DNA of 64,000 bases from Terebella lapidaria (GCA_949152475.1 OX424566.1:30480423-30544422), one strand, 5' to 3'. Positions 1 to 12,589 are shown, numbered from the stretch's first letter. Made by a program: numbers and translations. Notes: generated from the letters alone by a model not told the origin.

Positions 1-360
1 ATTGTACCTTCCAACTGGCAACGTGCAATTGTGAACCCGATACCAAAAGGTTCGGGTAAAGATCCTTATCTGCCATTGAATTACAGAGTAATATATCTGT
101 TATCGTGTATTTCCAAAGTGTACACTGCATTTTTGAATAATTGTCGATGAACAGAATGGATTTAGGAAAAAAGGTCATGTATTGACCACATTTTTTACTC
201 TAAACAGTGTAATTAAAAATATAATGAATTCTAATACTTCTACATGTTGTGCTTTCATTGCCATGGAAAAGGCATTTGACTGCATCGACAGAGATCTATT
301 ATTTTATAGTCTTCTCCAGAACAATATCAATGGAAAATGTTTTAAATCCATCAAGGCGAA
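1..360 (+). mobile_element. Non-LTR retrotransposon RT fragment
   Basis: Frame 1 reads as the N-terminal part of a LINE reverse transcriptase: WQRAIVNPIPKGSGKDPYLP, then NYRVIYLLSCISKVYTAFLN, then after a frame change NGFRKKGHVLTTFFTLNSVI and MEKAFDCIDRDLLFYSLLQN. The F-x-x-MEKAFDCIDR string is RT motif A, with the first catalytic Asp replaced by Glu in 'IAMEKAFD' (usual form D-x-x-KAFD). The fragment enters from the window edge and similarity fades near base 360. It has at least one frame change around base 150, so it is a dead 5'/3'-truncated copy. The clade is not certain. Confidence 0.75.
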
Positions 361-1316
361 AACATTAACAGATTCCGCAGGTAGGGCATCGGGTGGGGTT
401 GTTAACAAATTTCGTACCATAAAAGATGCAGGTTTTAACACATTTGAGAAAAGCAGGCTTCCATTCATTCAAAAAAAATTTAAATATCATGGCTTAACTG
501 AAGTCGCAAGTAGTTTCAATGATCGTCGTATTGGATTGGATCGGGCTTTTTTTGGAAAGTCCTCGCCTAATGACAACAAATATGTGGTATAATGGCAGTC
601 TGCAACGGCTGTGTATCCACGTGCGTCCACGGATGTTAGTGACGACCATTCAATTCTCGCATATCAATATAATTACGCTCGATGATATAATTGCTAAAAA
701 AAAACGAATGTTTCCTTTTCCACGGCGCTGGGCGACATAAGAAATAGATTAATATTCGATTAGATGCCTCTGTCGTCATGGCGTCGATATGGAGTTTCAA
801 GACACGATTGAATAGATGGATACATGTCTGAATGACGTATATTTGTTGTCTTCGTTCCGGAGGGTCTCTTCGAATAAAAGCAGGACTTAGTGAGAGATTG
901 TTTATTTGGTCTGCACACTCCACACGCTACAAGTCGCAGGTATTTATATGTTCTCTTGTTATCACTTTTCTTTGTATGCAATGCGAACCTTACAAAATGC
1001 AATCAGCTATCAAAAAAAGAAGATTTGTCGCATCCACGATACTATTCAGTGTGGATTTATCTCAGATAAAATGTTTTGCGGACGGCTTCCAAGAATAGAC
1101 TTGTGTGGATTTCGTAAACATTAGGATCACGCATGTCATACATTCTCGCCGGAAGTCGAAACTGGCTCTAGCAGCAAGCTAGATAGGGAAACATAGAGGC
1201 TCCGCCTAACAATGTGAACTAACTGTTGTAATTTCATGTGATATACTACGTTATAGGAACGACCTCGCATAGATATACCGATAATAGATGAATATTTCGA
1301 TAGCTCGTTTTATGGG
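361..1316. other. No gene recognised
   Basis: After the RT fragment I see only short open frames with no recognisable domain. Codons around 400-470 are protein-like for about 30 residues, but I could not place them. No tRNA, array or clear repeat boundary is visible. Confidence 0.4.
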
Positions 1317-1632
1317 GTAACCGGACTTTTATTCTGATAAACCATGGCATGGCGTTGCATCCCTCGTCCGTCCTCGGCGTCGGTGTCTGTCTACATTTTT
1401 ATCTTTGAAGTTACAATCGAATCTCCCTAAAATTTTGCACAAAAATTCCTAAAATATTCCGAAACGGAGGTTTTGTTTTGCATTTTGTTTCGAAATGGCG
1501 GTCATTTTTGCCGAAAAACAACCAATTTTGAACTCTGGCCGCCATTTTTTCAAAGACTGTCTGATTAGTTTTGAGTTTTTTGTTTCAAAAGAACCCTCTC
1601 ACATACTTATCAAACTGAAACCCGTTCATTGT
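1317..1632 (+). repeat. Dispersed repeat 'GCGTTGCGTCC', 5' part
   Basis: This copy starts near GGTAACCGGAC and the GGCATGGCGTTGCATCC motif. It continues with the CCTAAAATTTTGCACAAAAA, AATGGCGGTCATTTTTGCCG and TCAAAGACTGTCTGATTAG blocks that recur at 12.6, 33.6 and 40.1/41.9 kb. Only the leader is present here; the tandem 130-bp part is missing. It abuts the WDGH-family remnant that follows. Confidence 0.7.
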
Positions 1633-1748
1633 CCCGGCAGCTGGTGGAGCGAGGGGACGGGCGGCTGGTGGACTGGGCACGGCGCTGTGATGGGGAGCTC
1701 TTCTGCTGGGACGGACATGCCAGGAAACTCGTCCGTGTCATCGAGTAA
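1629..1748 (+). pseudogene. WDGH-family C-terminal remnant (copy 4)
   Basis: Read in the frame ending at TAA 1746-1748, the sequence gives ...LVERGDGRLVDWARRCDGEL followed by FCWDGHARKLVRVIE. The end of intact gene 1 (10550-10642) reads IERGGATIPIVRSCDLQRKC then WDGHARRLVPIIE. The paired Cys, the CWDGHAR block, the spacing and the stop position all match, so this is the last ~36 codons of a further paralogue. No upstream exon is found in the preceding 1.6 kb; a dispersed repeat abuts it directly. An AG at 1639-1640 could be a coincidental acceptor. An AATAAA follows at 1796. It is probably a truncated duplicate; it could be a last exon whose earlier exons lie outside the window. Confidence 0.7.
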
Positions 1749-1801
1749 TGCTTCCACATTACATGTTCATTTGCTAGCCATTTCCTTGGTGTAATAATAA
1801 A

Positions 1802-2862
1802 CTTTGGTTGATCAGTGTGTTAGAGGTGTATTGACAATGATGGGTTTTTCCGCGACACCTCCGCGGAAGACGGCGGGACAGACCCCGCAAGTATCTACCT
1901 CCGGTGACGGAAGAACTGTGGAGCCAGGGAACCTTCACCTCCGCAGGAAGAGACTGACACTAGTTCTGATGCCTAACGTTAAAAGCAGGGTCTTAGTCTA
2001 AACCTGGACCCGGTGTAACCTTTTAGTATTGTAAAGCCCGGTGACTTAGTCTAAACCTGGTCACTGTGTAATTTGGGGAAACATTTCATATATTTTGTGA
2101 GTGAGTAACTTGTCGTATTTGGTAGTAAAACCCGTGTCTTTGAATTATTATGTCTTCAGCACTTTTCTCTAACCAGAGAAATACTATGGAATTGCGGACG
2201 TCTCGCCATTAATTGTCTATAGCGTTCGGACACAGAGACGAGAGGTACTACAAAAAGACTATACGAAAAATAAACACAACGAGAGAAAATAAACAACAAC
2301 AACACAACAACAACAACCACGGCACTAAATAACCATCAATCGTAAAATCGCTACATTTTCTATCACAACAATCCAAACTGAAAGGTATTTTGGACAGAAA
2401 AAAAAGTCAAAACTGCAGACTAATTTGTGGTCGTTTATTGTATGTACATCCAGTTTGAATAAATATAAATATATTTACATCGAGTTTTACAATCGATTTT
2501 CAATCCGCAATATTCACCAGTCAATAACAAAAGATAAAAAGTAAATAATAAAGTAGAAATTCTTCTGCAATTTACTGAGTGTCTAATCCATTACAAATAC
2601 GTAAATCTAGTTTCACATAATTGGTTAATATATATATATATATATATATATACATTTACAGCTATATACATTCCAATTTCATACATAGCACCTTGGAAAT
2701 AATAAATTTAGGGCAAACAATTCGGCAGAAATCACAATGTGAACAAGCTGATCATTAGGACAACCAAATGAGAAACGACATGGAGCCAACTTGATAGCTT
2801 TCTGGAGATGGAACTGGCTGAAGGGGCATTGGGACCTATAAAGATGAAATAAATGACATGAG
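1802..2862. repeat. AT-rich intergenic DNA with (TA)n microsatellite
   Basis: A short direct repeat around TTAGTCTAAACCTGG occurs at about 1994 and 2047, and a pure (TA)n tract at about 2629-2652. I found no gene. Confidence 0.5.
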
Positions 2863-4238
2863 TTAAAGTATTATTGTCATCATTCTAACCATCAATAGGT
2901 AAACTTCTCGAATCTTAAGATACTTATCAGTGTCTTTTGACGTCCGATTGCCCAATCTTTTCTCAGGGCTGTCAGCGAGCTCTTTGCGAGTCGTCGATTC
3001 ACTTGGTGGCGCAGGTGTATTGTCGTCATCGCCACCTGGGGAGTGAATCGTCGGCACGAGCATAGTGCTCGATAGCACATCTTCAGCACGTGAAAACACA
3101 AACGGTCCTTTCTCCACGTGGAATATAGTGTGATTAGGGAACACGATTTCGTAATCGCCACCAGACGTCTGCGCATGCATCAAGTCACGCTTCCGGTGGC
3201 TAGAGGGTTTTCCTTCTTCACACGAGCGATCATAACGGGCGTCTTTCTCCTCAGACCCGCACATGTACGCCTTGCAGTGCAGGTAGACCAGGCATCCAGG
3301 AACTTGAACGAGCGGAACCGATAGGCGAACATCATCTCGTTGATTGGGTGGAACACCACAGATTCATCCATCTTACATCTGGAAATACCGTTAACAATGA
3401 TTTGTATAATGGAGTCTACAGACTACGGAGCCCCTAAGGGGACATGCAGAAAATTAATTTAGAATGACCACTGATCATTTTGAGCGCTCAAAATAAAACA
3501 ATTCGAGCGCTCGAAATATTATTTCGAATGCTCAAATTGATTTTGATAGCTCTCGGAATCATTTCATTAGCTCGAATTAATATTTCGAGCGCTCGAAATA
3601 AATTAATTCAAGCTATCAAAATGATTTCGAGCGCTCGAAATAATATATTTTGAGCACTCGAAATATTAATTCGAGCTATCGAAATGATTTCGAGCGCTCG
3701 AAATAATATTTTGAGCGCTCGAATTGTTTTACTTCGAGCGCTCGAAATGATTTCGATAGCTCGAATTAATCATTTCGAGAGCTCAAAATGATTTTGTGCG
3801 CTCAAATTAATATATTTTGATGCTGTGCTGTGTTCCCAATATAGGATATCAGCAACAACATCAGCGAACATAATGCTTATTCCACGAAATATATAATACT
3901 GACTTATCTTGTATCAGGAAGTGTTGTGGGGTGGATGTTGGATCTGCTGTAGGAGTCGTGTAACATCTCGGCACGACTATCTTCAGGTCCGTATCGGTAG
4001 TGGTCAGAGACAGGCCCACATACACCCAGTCACCGATCTTGATCATTGCTGGGAATTCCTGGATGGGCTCCACATACTGGCGACTACGGTAGATGAACAT
4101 GTTGACTTCGAATTGGCCGTTGCCGTACTTTGGCGCCACTGTGCACGGGCCGAGTTCCAGTGCGTTTTCGGGGTCGTCATTCCGCCCCATCTTGCATGAG
4201 ACCGTGATGTACGCTCTTGTACAATGCGAATTGTACAT
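2863..4238 (-). pseudogene. ZP-domain protein gene, partial and probably broken
   Basis: Two minus-strand blocks form the C-terminal half of a zona pellucida domain, an extracellular polymerisation module. The 5' block (4238-3904) encodes ITVSCKMG, then an IKIGDWVYVGLSLTTTDTDL strand region, then VPRCYTTP and HFLIQDK. The 3' block starts at 3378. A GT at 3903/3902 and an AG at 3380/3379 (525-bp intron) restore LIQDK+CKMDESVVFHPINE, exactly the ZP-C cysteine context. Further on come VYLHCKAYMCG and DRSCEEG, then HRKR, a furin-type site expected just after ZP-C. However, YRFRSFKFLD and LVYLHCKAYM lie in different frames, so a 1-base shift lies near 3290. The ZP-N half and signal peptide are absent; the upstream side is occupied by a retroelement fossil. 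Either a decayed gene or one with a sequencing error. Confidence 0.7.
3478..3822. repeat. Array of TTCGAGCGCTCGAA palindromes
   Basis: Inside the ZP-gene intron about a dozen copies of the self-complementary 14-mer TTCGAGCGCTCGAA, or its variants TTCGAGCTATCGAA and TTGAGCGCTCAAA, alternate with short AT spacers such as ATTAAT and ATGAT. Spacing varies between about 16 and 27 bases, so this is a palindrome array and not a strict satellite. Confidence 0.9.
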
Positions 4239-4584
4239 TACATCCCTCCCAACCTTTAGTGATATTGAAACGAAGGTACCAAAAACAAGTTCACAACAAA
4301 ATCATTGAATGTCCAATGTGAAATATGAACACATTCAAACAAAATTACTGAATTTTCAACCTGAAAGATGAACACAAACAAAATTACTGAATGTTCAACC
4401 TCGGAAAAGAACATGGCACCATCAGTAGGAATTTCAGTATTGTTCAATATAGTCCATGAACTTTCAGGTTGTTCTCCTCTCTCGTCGTGGATGGTCATGT
4501 TGCGGGGGATACATTCACAGCTTGTCGCTCCTCAGGCATGTTAGCGGCAGGTGCTGGTCGTTCTTCTGGAATGTTAGCGTGAGG

Positions 4585-7034
4585 TTAGTGCTGAGGATAT
4601 CCATCCAAGTCCTCTTCTGGTTCATCTTCTGATGAACATGGCACGCTTTTTACTGCTTTATGTACCTTTTTGAAGAATGAAGCATTCTGAGTTTTCATCT
4701 CGAGTTCGCTGTTCTCTGCCGTTACAATGTTTCTGTTTCTCTTGACAACCGTCATAGGATTTAGATGGTATGCTGGTGTCAACTTATGTTGTTTGACTTG
4801 CTTCATCAGGACGGTGTCACCTGGTTCCAGGTCAAGCACTGGTTTTGCACACAGCCGCTTGTCAGCATGCTCATTTTAAGAAGCTTTTTGTTGCTGGTCA
4901 CGTGCACGCAGTTTTCTGTCGGCAACTTTTTTTAGTGTTTCTGGGAGTAAAACATGGATGTTCGCACCAAACAGCAGTTCTGCTGGAGGATGCCCTATTG
5001 TCACGTGTGGTGTTGCATGGTAGTTCCTCAGGAAACGGAATAAGTGTTGATGCCATGACTTTCCTTCCACGGTTGCTGCTTTTATTGCTCTATTGAGCGG
5101 CTTCATGAAGTTCTCTGCTTGGGAGTTGGCGCGTGACCACAGTGGTGTGATACAACGATGATGAATCCCACAATATTTCACGAATCGCTGGAATTCTGAA
5201 CCCTGAAATGGAGGACCATTATCCATCTTGAGAGTATGGGTATACCGTATGTTGCAAAGATTTTGTCCAGCACAGGGATCACTGTTTTTCGCTGAGGTCA
5301 ATGACACAAGCTCGACCACTGGAGAACGAGAATATTCATCGATGACAACCATACAGTAATGTCCATTCAGGTAAGGTCCACTGAAATCCGCGGACAGTGA
5401 TTGCCATGGTTCATCAGGAAGCTCAGTCATTGACAGTGGGTACAGCCTTTCATCTTTCACCACAGCTGAACAGGCTGAACAGTTTTTCACTGTTTCCTCA
5501 ACTAGTTTGTCCAAGGCTGGGAACCATATTTTGGCTCTTAACAGGCTTTTACATTTCACCAGGCCTTGGTGGCCTCCATGAGCAATGTCCACAAGCTTTT
5601 GATGCAGACAGGTAGGTATGACGATACGCTGTCTCCTCATTACATTTTATTCTGACGTCACACACAGTTCATCACGGACACGTTCGTAAGACTGCATTTC
5701 CTTGCAGTGTTTGTGTTTGTACCATTCTCCAGCTCTGATGCATTTCAACACTTGCTGCAGTACCACATCATTTTGTGTTGCTTGCTGCACATCTCTGATG
5801 GTTACATCTTTGGGATATGCAGAATTACACACATAGTTGACATAGGCCTCTTTTGCCTGTCTTCCTGGGCCATTGGTGCTTTTCTGGGGATGCCGTGACA
5901 AATAATCGGCCGGATTGATGGCACCAGGTCGAAAGTGTACTGCTGCAGTCGCATACGCCAACGTTCAATGCAAGGTGATGGCCGTGCCAACACGTTGGAG
6001 AAAATGCTCACTAGAGGACAGTGGTCAGTCACCACCGTGAACTGGATCCCGAATAGGTACAGGTGGAAGTGTTCAACTCCCCACCTCACAGCCAGGGCTA
6101 CACGCTACACTATTTGTGAGTATCTGGATTCCACCTCATCGAGCGCCCTGGAGGCATATGCCACTACTCGATTGGCTCGGCGTCCACCATCATTGACATG
6201 AACCCGTGTCAACATAGCGCTGAGCCCGCTCGGCGATGCGTCAACAACAAGTTCAGTATCCAACTCCGGGTTGAAGTAGGACATGACACTCTTGTCAGTC
6301 AGACAATGCTTGAGTTTCTCCAGGGCAGACTCACTGTCACTGGTCCAGTTGAACACAGACTTCTCATTTGTGAGTTCCCGTAGTGGCTTCACTAGAGTTG
6401 CCAGGCCTGGAATAAATCGTTGCACATAATTGGCCATGCCAAGTAACGATTTCACTTGTCACTTTTCAGCGGGTCTAGCTGCGTCTTTTTTCGCTGACAT
6501 CTTCCTGGCATCTGGGGATATGCCGTCTTCACTGAAGATGTTGCGGGAAAATGTCATAAAAGACTTGGAAGAATGCACATTTTCCCTCATTCAGTCGGAG
6601 ACCTTTTTCTTCCAGACGACTAAAACATGCCCGGACATGTTTTTCATGAATCCATCGTCTTCACTTGCGATGATGATGTCATCAGAGACATTTCTAACTC
6701 CACCCAGACCTTCACGGACCTGCTCTATTATCCATTAAAATACTTCACTGGCTGCACTGATTCCGAAGTTCAGCCTCTTGTAACGATGCAAGCCTAGATG
6801 TGTGCCGAATGTTGTGATGTACCTGCTATCTGGATGCAGCTCCACCTGGTGGTACCCTTGTGTGAGATCAAGCTTGGAGAAGACACGGCAACCATTCAGG
6901 TTATGGATCAGTTCATCCATCTTGGGTAATGGATGCGAAGGCAAATTGGGCGAAAGCGAATTTACGAGAAGGCGAAAACGAAATGCGAAATTACGCGAAG
7001 GCGAAATTACATGAAGGCAAGGCGAGAACACCAC
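4585..7034 (-). mobile_element. Ty3/Gypsy-type LTR retrotransposon fossil (pol part)
   Basis: Minus-strand segments in pol order carry reverse transcriptase (LDLTQGYHQVELHPDSRYIT region, about 6735-7034), the RT tail and RNase H (5800-6455), and integrase with its His-Cys finger and a DDE-type core (4876-5640). Integrase C-terminal sequence with a GDTVL motif follows at 4585-4839. The order RT, RNase H, integrase fits Ty3/Gypsy. No gag and no flanking LTRs are recognisable, and the copy is broken in roughly five or six places, so it is an old inactive fossil. Its upstream end runs into a GCGAAGGCGAAA minisatellite. Confidence 0.85.
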
Positions 7035-7065
7035 GAAGGTGAAGGCGAAAATGCACGAAGGCGAA
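6930..7065. repeat. GCGAAGGCGAAA minisatellite
   Basis: Degenerate tandem copies of GCGAAGGCGAAATTAC (about 15-18 bp) form the boundary of the retroelement fossil. Confidence 0.75.
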
Positions 7066-7816
7066 TGTCCCTAATGTAGTTTCTGTCCCTTGACATTGAA
7101 ATTGAGGTCGAAGCTCAAATTCACGAGACAGAATGGCTAATATTTAAAATATAGAATATATTGTCCGGTAACCTTCCTTGGCCCTTGGATAATTTTTTTT
7201 TATTAATGGGACATGCCTATACAATGTCACGCTACAATGTTGACAAATCAATTCATTTTAACAAACGTGGGCCCACATTAGTGACACATAAACTCACATA
7301 ATATAGGAGTTTTGTCAGCAAATGCCACGAAATCACTGATAACCTTGGTGATATGTTTCGCAGCGCCGATCATTAAGTGTGTCATGCATGAGACACTGGG
7401 TCTAGACGTGGGTGTAGGATATAAACACGAAAGAAATTGTTATCGTTTGTTTAAGGAAATCGTGCGTAACGGTGTGTCGTTCAAGAAAAAATGACGAGGT
7501 AGGAGTCACCAATTGTGACAGACAGAAGGAGCAATGAAGCGAACGTCGTGACCTCATTTTTCTTTGAGAGACAGAAAGGCGGGGCCTGCGAAATAATTCT
7601 TGTTGTGTTCATCTGTGCGTCTCCATGCTTTAATTCATTTATTCATCGATATCTGTTTCTGAAATGTTATCTGAAAGGCTTCACGTTTTCTCGCCTGGGA
7701 ATTGGGATGACATCATACCGTGTCATGTGACTAAACACCGTAACGGAATGTCATTCTTTGGCGATTACGTTCACACTATCAACTTCACGTCTATTACAAC
7801 GTGAGCGCCAATAGGC
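7066..7816. other. Intergenic, with 3' end of dispersed repeat
   Basis: At 7140-7200 the string ATATTGTCCGGTAACC followed by CCTTGG matches the 3' terminus of the dispersed repeat seen at 34570-34620. The remainder, up to the promoter, shows no recognisable gene. Confidence 0.5.
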
Positions 7817-7932
7817 TATATAAAAGCGAGGACTTTTCTCGGTTAACCAAGTATTTTAAAAGCCAGTCCACAAGTTTACATCCACTGAACGATGTGGCAC
7901 TGATAACTTTAGCTGGAACAATCATTTTGAAG
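7817..7932 (+). promoter_or_regulatory. Promoter and non-coding exon 1 of WDGH gene 1
   Basis: A strong TATA box, TATATAAAAG, lies at 7817-7826, with AGCGAGGAC after it. Transcription should start near 7847. The 5' UTR exon ends ...TTTTGAAG at 7932, followed by a consensus donor GTAAGA at 7933. The exon's last ~50 bases (GATGTGGCAC...AACAATCATTTTGAAG) resemble the equivalent exon end of gene 2 at 31185-31234. The intron runs 7933-8356 and ends CATTGCAG, with a long G run at about 8180. Confidence 0.75.
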
Positions 7933-8367
7933 GTAAGACAAACGAATATTAGTGTTTAAACACTAATCGTAGTAACTGTATATCAGATACATATATGCAC
8001 ATTATAATTCTGAATGATGTTGATTGGAAATATGCTAAAATCGTACACTTTCCTCTGAGTTCATATTGTAATGAACTGACAACAGACTTCAATTATTTTG
8101 TTGTTGTATTGTAACAGAAATACTACTGAATATTTTTCTAAAATGAATTTGTGAACGAATTGGAATTATGTGGTAGTAGAGGGGGGGGGGGGGGGTAGTT
8201 TTTAAGGCGAAATGCGTAACGATTTGGAACTGGCCTTTTGGAAGGTGGGGAAGATGATGTATATCAAACACAATATATATGTACTTTCTCATGCCTCCTC
8301 GATGTTTCAATGTCAATATCGGCGAGGGATATCTTAAGAATAACATTTCATTGCAGACAACTACAAA

Positions 8368-10642
8368 ATGACACCACCATGGCGACTGATCCTCTGCTGT
8401 CACATCATAGTGTCGTACCGGATAGCCTTAGCTGATGACAAGGACACGACACAGCAACTGTGGGATGCTATCGATCGTTTAGAGCAACTGGTGGGAACTC
8501 TTTCCCGGCAACTGATGATGCAGCAGTTTTACGTCGAGGAACAGACGAGGGCCAATGGGAATTCCGGAATCAAGCAAATGAGAGCCGGGAAATTTGGCAC
8601 ACGACCATATCACTCTGCTTCTCACGTTGATGGCCCCATAGCTGCGATGCATGACCACGCCAATACGATTCGAACGATAGGTCTCGGCGAGCTAATTGCA
8701 GTCCTAAACGGGATCGAGTTTCGCACAAGACATAATGACTATAAACTGGCAATGAAGAGCACGACTAGCAGTGAGTATGGAGCGACAGAGGAGGTCCCTT
8801 CCCCAGGTGTGCCTCCAGAAGTCCTACAGTACACCGGTGCAGCAGAACAAGCTGCCGAGATGCGGGAGTGGTTCAAGGCGTGGAGAGACCAGGACCACTC
8901 GGTCCGAGACTACAGACCGTACTTCAAGCCAGTGATCTGCTATATGGAGGGAATGTGGACTCATTCAGACCAACATGACCTTGACGAATCATTTGACAGC
9001 GATCGACACTTCATAGATGCCAAGAGTTGGTTGGATCTCCAAGACAAGGTTTGTGTAATGTGATGAGATATCGGTTATATTGTGTATGTTATGTGGTATT
9101 ATATGATATATATTTAGTACTGTCATATTCTTTTGATACATTTATATCATACAAATTGCCATGAACAAGTGAACACTTGCCATCAACAAGTTATGAAACA
9201 TTTCCAACAATTTTCAGATTCGGTTCACATCTTACGCTGGGACCAAGGACAGTCTGGAGAACTTCGCCTACCTCCCCACGACTATTTTCACGGTCAACGG
9301 CACGACCCCGATCTTGGTCCAGTGGAACTATCGGATCTTGTGCCACCCGGTGAGCAAGGACATACCTCTCAACCGTCTGAAAGTCGTGGATGACCTGAAA
9401 ACGCGCATTGCACATGGACTGACTCTGGAAGAATACACATCTTCAAGAGCTGCCCGCTTTCAACTCGGTCTCAAAGATCAGGATAGATGGGTAGACAAGC
9501 GGGCTGATTACGGTCTACTCGATGAGCTGATGGCAGAAATTCCCGGACATGATAACTACCCTGGACACATCGAAGACGATCTAATGGGTGACGAGGTGTA
9601 CCCCTTTGATTCTAGTGAGAGGAGAAAGCTGAACGTGGCCAGGTATCACAGGGCATATCGAGTGGTGAAGAAAGGTGCTAATGGACTCAAATTCAGGCAC
9701 AGGGGGTTCTCTGATGAAAATATCTTCCTTGCACAGACGACAAACCCGAAAGTCGCTGGATTGTCGGTGGAACGCTGCCGTAGGAGATCCTGCGAAGAAT
9801 GGTTCCAGCGGTGGTCTTACGCTATACCGTTAGAAATAATTTATATGACACCTCTCTCCAGCTGGAATCCATATGATATAGAGTATAAAGGTTCAAGCAA
9901 AAGTGCCGAAGGTTTGACTGTGACCCAGGGCCCCAATGGTGATCGTAATGGCCGTAATCGCCTTGACAAAGCCTACAACGGAACGAACTCGAAGATATTC
10001 TATAGAACCCCCTACGAGTTCTTCAAAGACGGCACTCAAGTCGACCCCGCTGACACCACGGAAGAGTACACACACGTTCTAGACATAGGAGGCAACATTC
10101 GACGAACACGTGCCTCTGGAATGCGAATCTCTATTCCTAACATCCCAGGCGTGGGATCCCTTCGCCAAAGGTACCCGATCATGCCCATTCACGGAGAGGG
10201 TAGCGCTCTCTGGAAGGAGGTAGCGGCCCTCAAGGACACAATGATGACGCCTAGCAACTACAAATACATGTTCCCGGAGGAAAAGCCAATAACGGGAGCA
10301 CCCGGTGATACGTGCGTCAGAAGCGAAAGTTTGTGCGATCCTACCACAGAAACAACGCTCCCACGACCTACAAATGCAAAACTCCACTTCCGTCTTAGTG
10401 CAGCCTCTTCAGAACATGGTTCACACACTCACAACCTTGAACTCAGCGAAGACGAGGCAGAGCGCTTTAGAGCTGGTGAAACTGTCGCCATAGTGACGGA
10501 AGAAGCCGACGGTCACAGCCATGAGCTGAGGATAGCTCAAATTGAGAGAGGTGGGGCTACCATTCCCATAGTGCGTTCGTGCGACCTTCAGAGAAAGTGC
10601 TGGGACGGACACGCGAGGAGACTCGTCCCAATCATAGAGTAA
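8368..10642 (+). CDS. Secreted WDGH-family protein, gene 1 (unknown function)
   Basis: Two coding exons, 8368-9048 and 9218-10642, join in phase 0 (CAAGACAAG|GTTTGT ... TTTTCAG|ATTCGG) to encode about 701 residues. Residues 1-23 form a signal peptide (WRLILCC hydrophobic core, cleavage near ALA/D). Residues ~27-58 are an amphipathic coiled coil (LWDAIDRLEQLVGTLSRQLM). A His-rich stretch follows (YHSASHVDGP...MHDH), then a long region without a family I can name. Sequons NGT occur twice. The last ~90 residues hold paired His motifs (GSHTHNLEL, DGHSHELRI) and Cys pairs ending in KCWDGHARRL. The ATG at 8368 lies 11 bases past the acceptor, and a paralogue starts identically. It is presumably an extracellular protein, possibly matrix-associated or metal-binding (inference only). 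AATAAA lies at 10859. Confidence 0.85.
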
Positions 10643-10885
10643 TGAACGCTGCCAGTTGTGGCGCTTTGTTTTTATAATGGGACCATTTCTCATTGGTATA
10701 TAATTTTATGACTAGATTTGACACACTCAGGCAAACAGTTCATTATACACAGCATGTGAGTCACGAAATGGGATCTTCATTTCTGAAATATGTTATATTA
10801 TAAAATGTTTATTTTATATTTATTTGGTACATGTATGTTGTCGATGAAGATATTATTGAATAAATATGTTAATGAATAATATATG
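10643..10885 (+). other. 3' UTR and polyadenylation signal, gene 1
   Basis: An AATAAA lies at 10859-10864, about 215 bases after the stop. The opening TGAACGCTGCCAG matches the start of the 3' UTR in gene 2 (TGATACTGCCAG). Confidence 0.65.
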
Positions 10886-12589
10886 AATCGTGGAACAATT
10901 TATAAGCCTATCGCATACTTTCGCAGCTGATATCATTATCGAAATGTATTGTAATCCCGTAATGATAAACCTTATTAAGTTACCGTTTCCTTGATGTGTG
11001 TCGTGGCTATGGATGTGTGATTTGAACTCGAAGGCTACATAGTTTATTGCTGCCACATTTATCGTAATATATTCTTGGGTAATCGGACAAATAGTCAATA
11101 ACTTATTGGTATGGTTTTGCGTCCGCCGCCCGTCCGTCCGTCTAGCCGGGTAAACATTTAGGGTTAAGGGACTTCTATCCTATAAAATAGCCCCTTAACC
11201 CACTTTTTATGAAGAAAATGGGACAAGGGGCTATTTTGGGGGAAAAGGGGCTCACCGGAGATTTAATACGTGAAAAGCCATTTAACCTAAAATATTGGGA
11301 CGTCTAGCCGTCGGTCTGTCCGTCTGAACGTCGTCCTGAAATTTGAACCAAAATACTTTCGAAAAACCAAGATGGAAGCATTTTCTATATATATATTTAT
11401 TCTTACTATTGTCACAGCGCCCCAAATCCCCACACCGGCCATGCTCGTCTCATAATTTCAGTAATGAATCCAGTCCATAACTTTTAAAGCTAGTGCCTTC
11501 GAATGTAAACAATATTTTGTTCAAAACTAAATCTTTGTGCAACACATCTAGTGCAAAATAACAAAAGGTATGCTCAATGATTCTGGCGATTACAATTGTC
11601 CGAGTTGTCTTTTCATCTGTTTTAATACACATTTTGTACTGGTTTCGCATGTAAACAATCGAAGTGTATCCATCAAACCCGAATGTAAACAAATGCCCAA
11701 ATCGCGCTTTATAGTGCACATCGAGTACATTTTCCGGTTCTTATGTGCATATATAGTGTAGTTATGAGAAAATAATCAGTGATATACCATGATGTACGTG
11801 GAATTGTCAGTCCATCTTGCACTTCTATCCTTTGTTTACATCTGCGTGTGATGGATACAGTTCCTCTATTTACGCGAGAACCGCTTGTTCAAATGAGCGA
11901 AATTTACGAGAGGACTGGTTATATTCATTACATTTGATGTGAGTATGTCTCATTCAGTTAATTTAGCATGTTCAATAAGAAATATAGTTTTCGAAAAATA
12001 TTGACTGATTTCGAAGGCAGTTGCTTTAATGTAATGATGGTGTGTGCGAAAATTTTCTTAGGGCCAAGGCTGACTCTTGGAGCTAGATTTGTGTTTATGT
12101 AGATTTCTATCAAAATTTGTTAGTTTGTAGCTGACGACTTCAGCGACCCAAATTTGAAATTTGAAGAAAATTGACCTTTTGGTTCATGGAATATTACATT
12201 TTGAAATGACATGGTGAAATATAACCAGATTGTTGGACATTTTCAAATATCCTTGTCACCAACGTGTTCTACGTACTGCTGGATCTTGAAAATGAACGTG
12301 GATATGTTGCTGGAGTCTTGTATGACTTTTATTTCATTTCTATTTGAATAATAAAATATGTTATTAACTTTCATCAAATATATTATGAAGATATCAGCTT
12401 ATTTTGTCGTCGTAATGCACCCCACAGGCTTGACGTTTGGAGTAATATGTACTGATTTCTACACAAATGATTTCATTTTTGTATTAAAAAAAATGATCGG
12501 TTCCAAATAACTTTCCTGAATATTGATAATTCCTAGAACATACACCGCTGAAGGAAATTGCGAAGATTCTCAAATATTCCCTGACCCGA
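10886..12589. other. Intergenic; CGTCCGTC-rich repeat near 11.1-11.35 kb
   Basis: At 11115-11150 and 11295-11335 there are CCGTCCGTCCGTC-type stretches flanking AT-rich sequence. They look related to the leader of the GCGTTGCGTCC dispersed repeat. The rest (11.4-12.6 kb) shows no gene or clear repeat. Confidence 0.45.

Noticed and set aside
1804-2001. Possible retroelement tail (PPRKTAGQTPQ...)
   Set aside because: The wording is vaguely like retroelement coding sequence, but too short and without any motif to support a call.
3478-3822. CRISPR-like array appearance
   Set aside because: Repeats are self-complementary, spacers are 2-10 bases and not unique, and the genome is animal; this is a palindrome array.
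3909-4199. 96-codon plus-strand ORF
   Set aside because: Shadow of the minus-strand ZP coding block.
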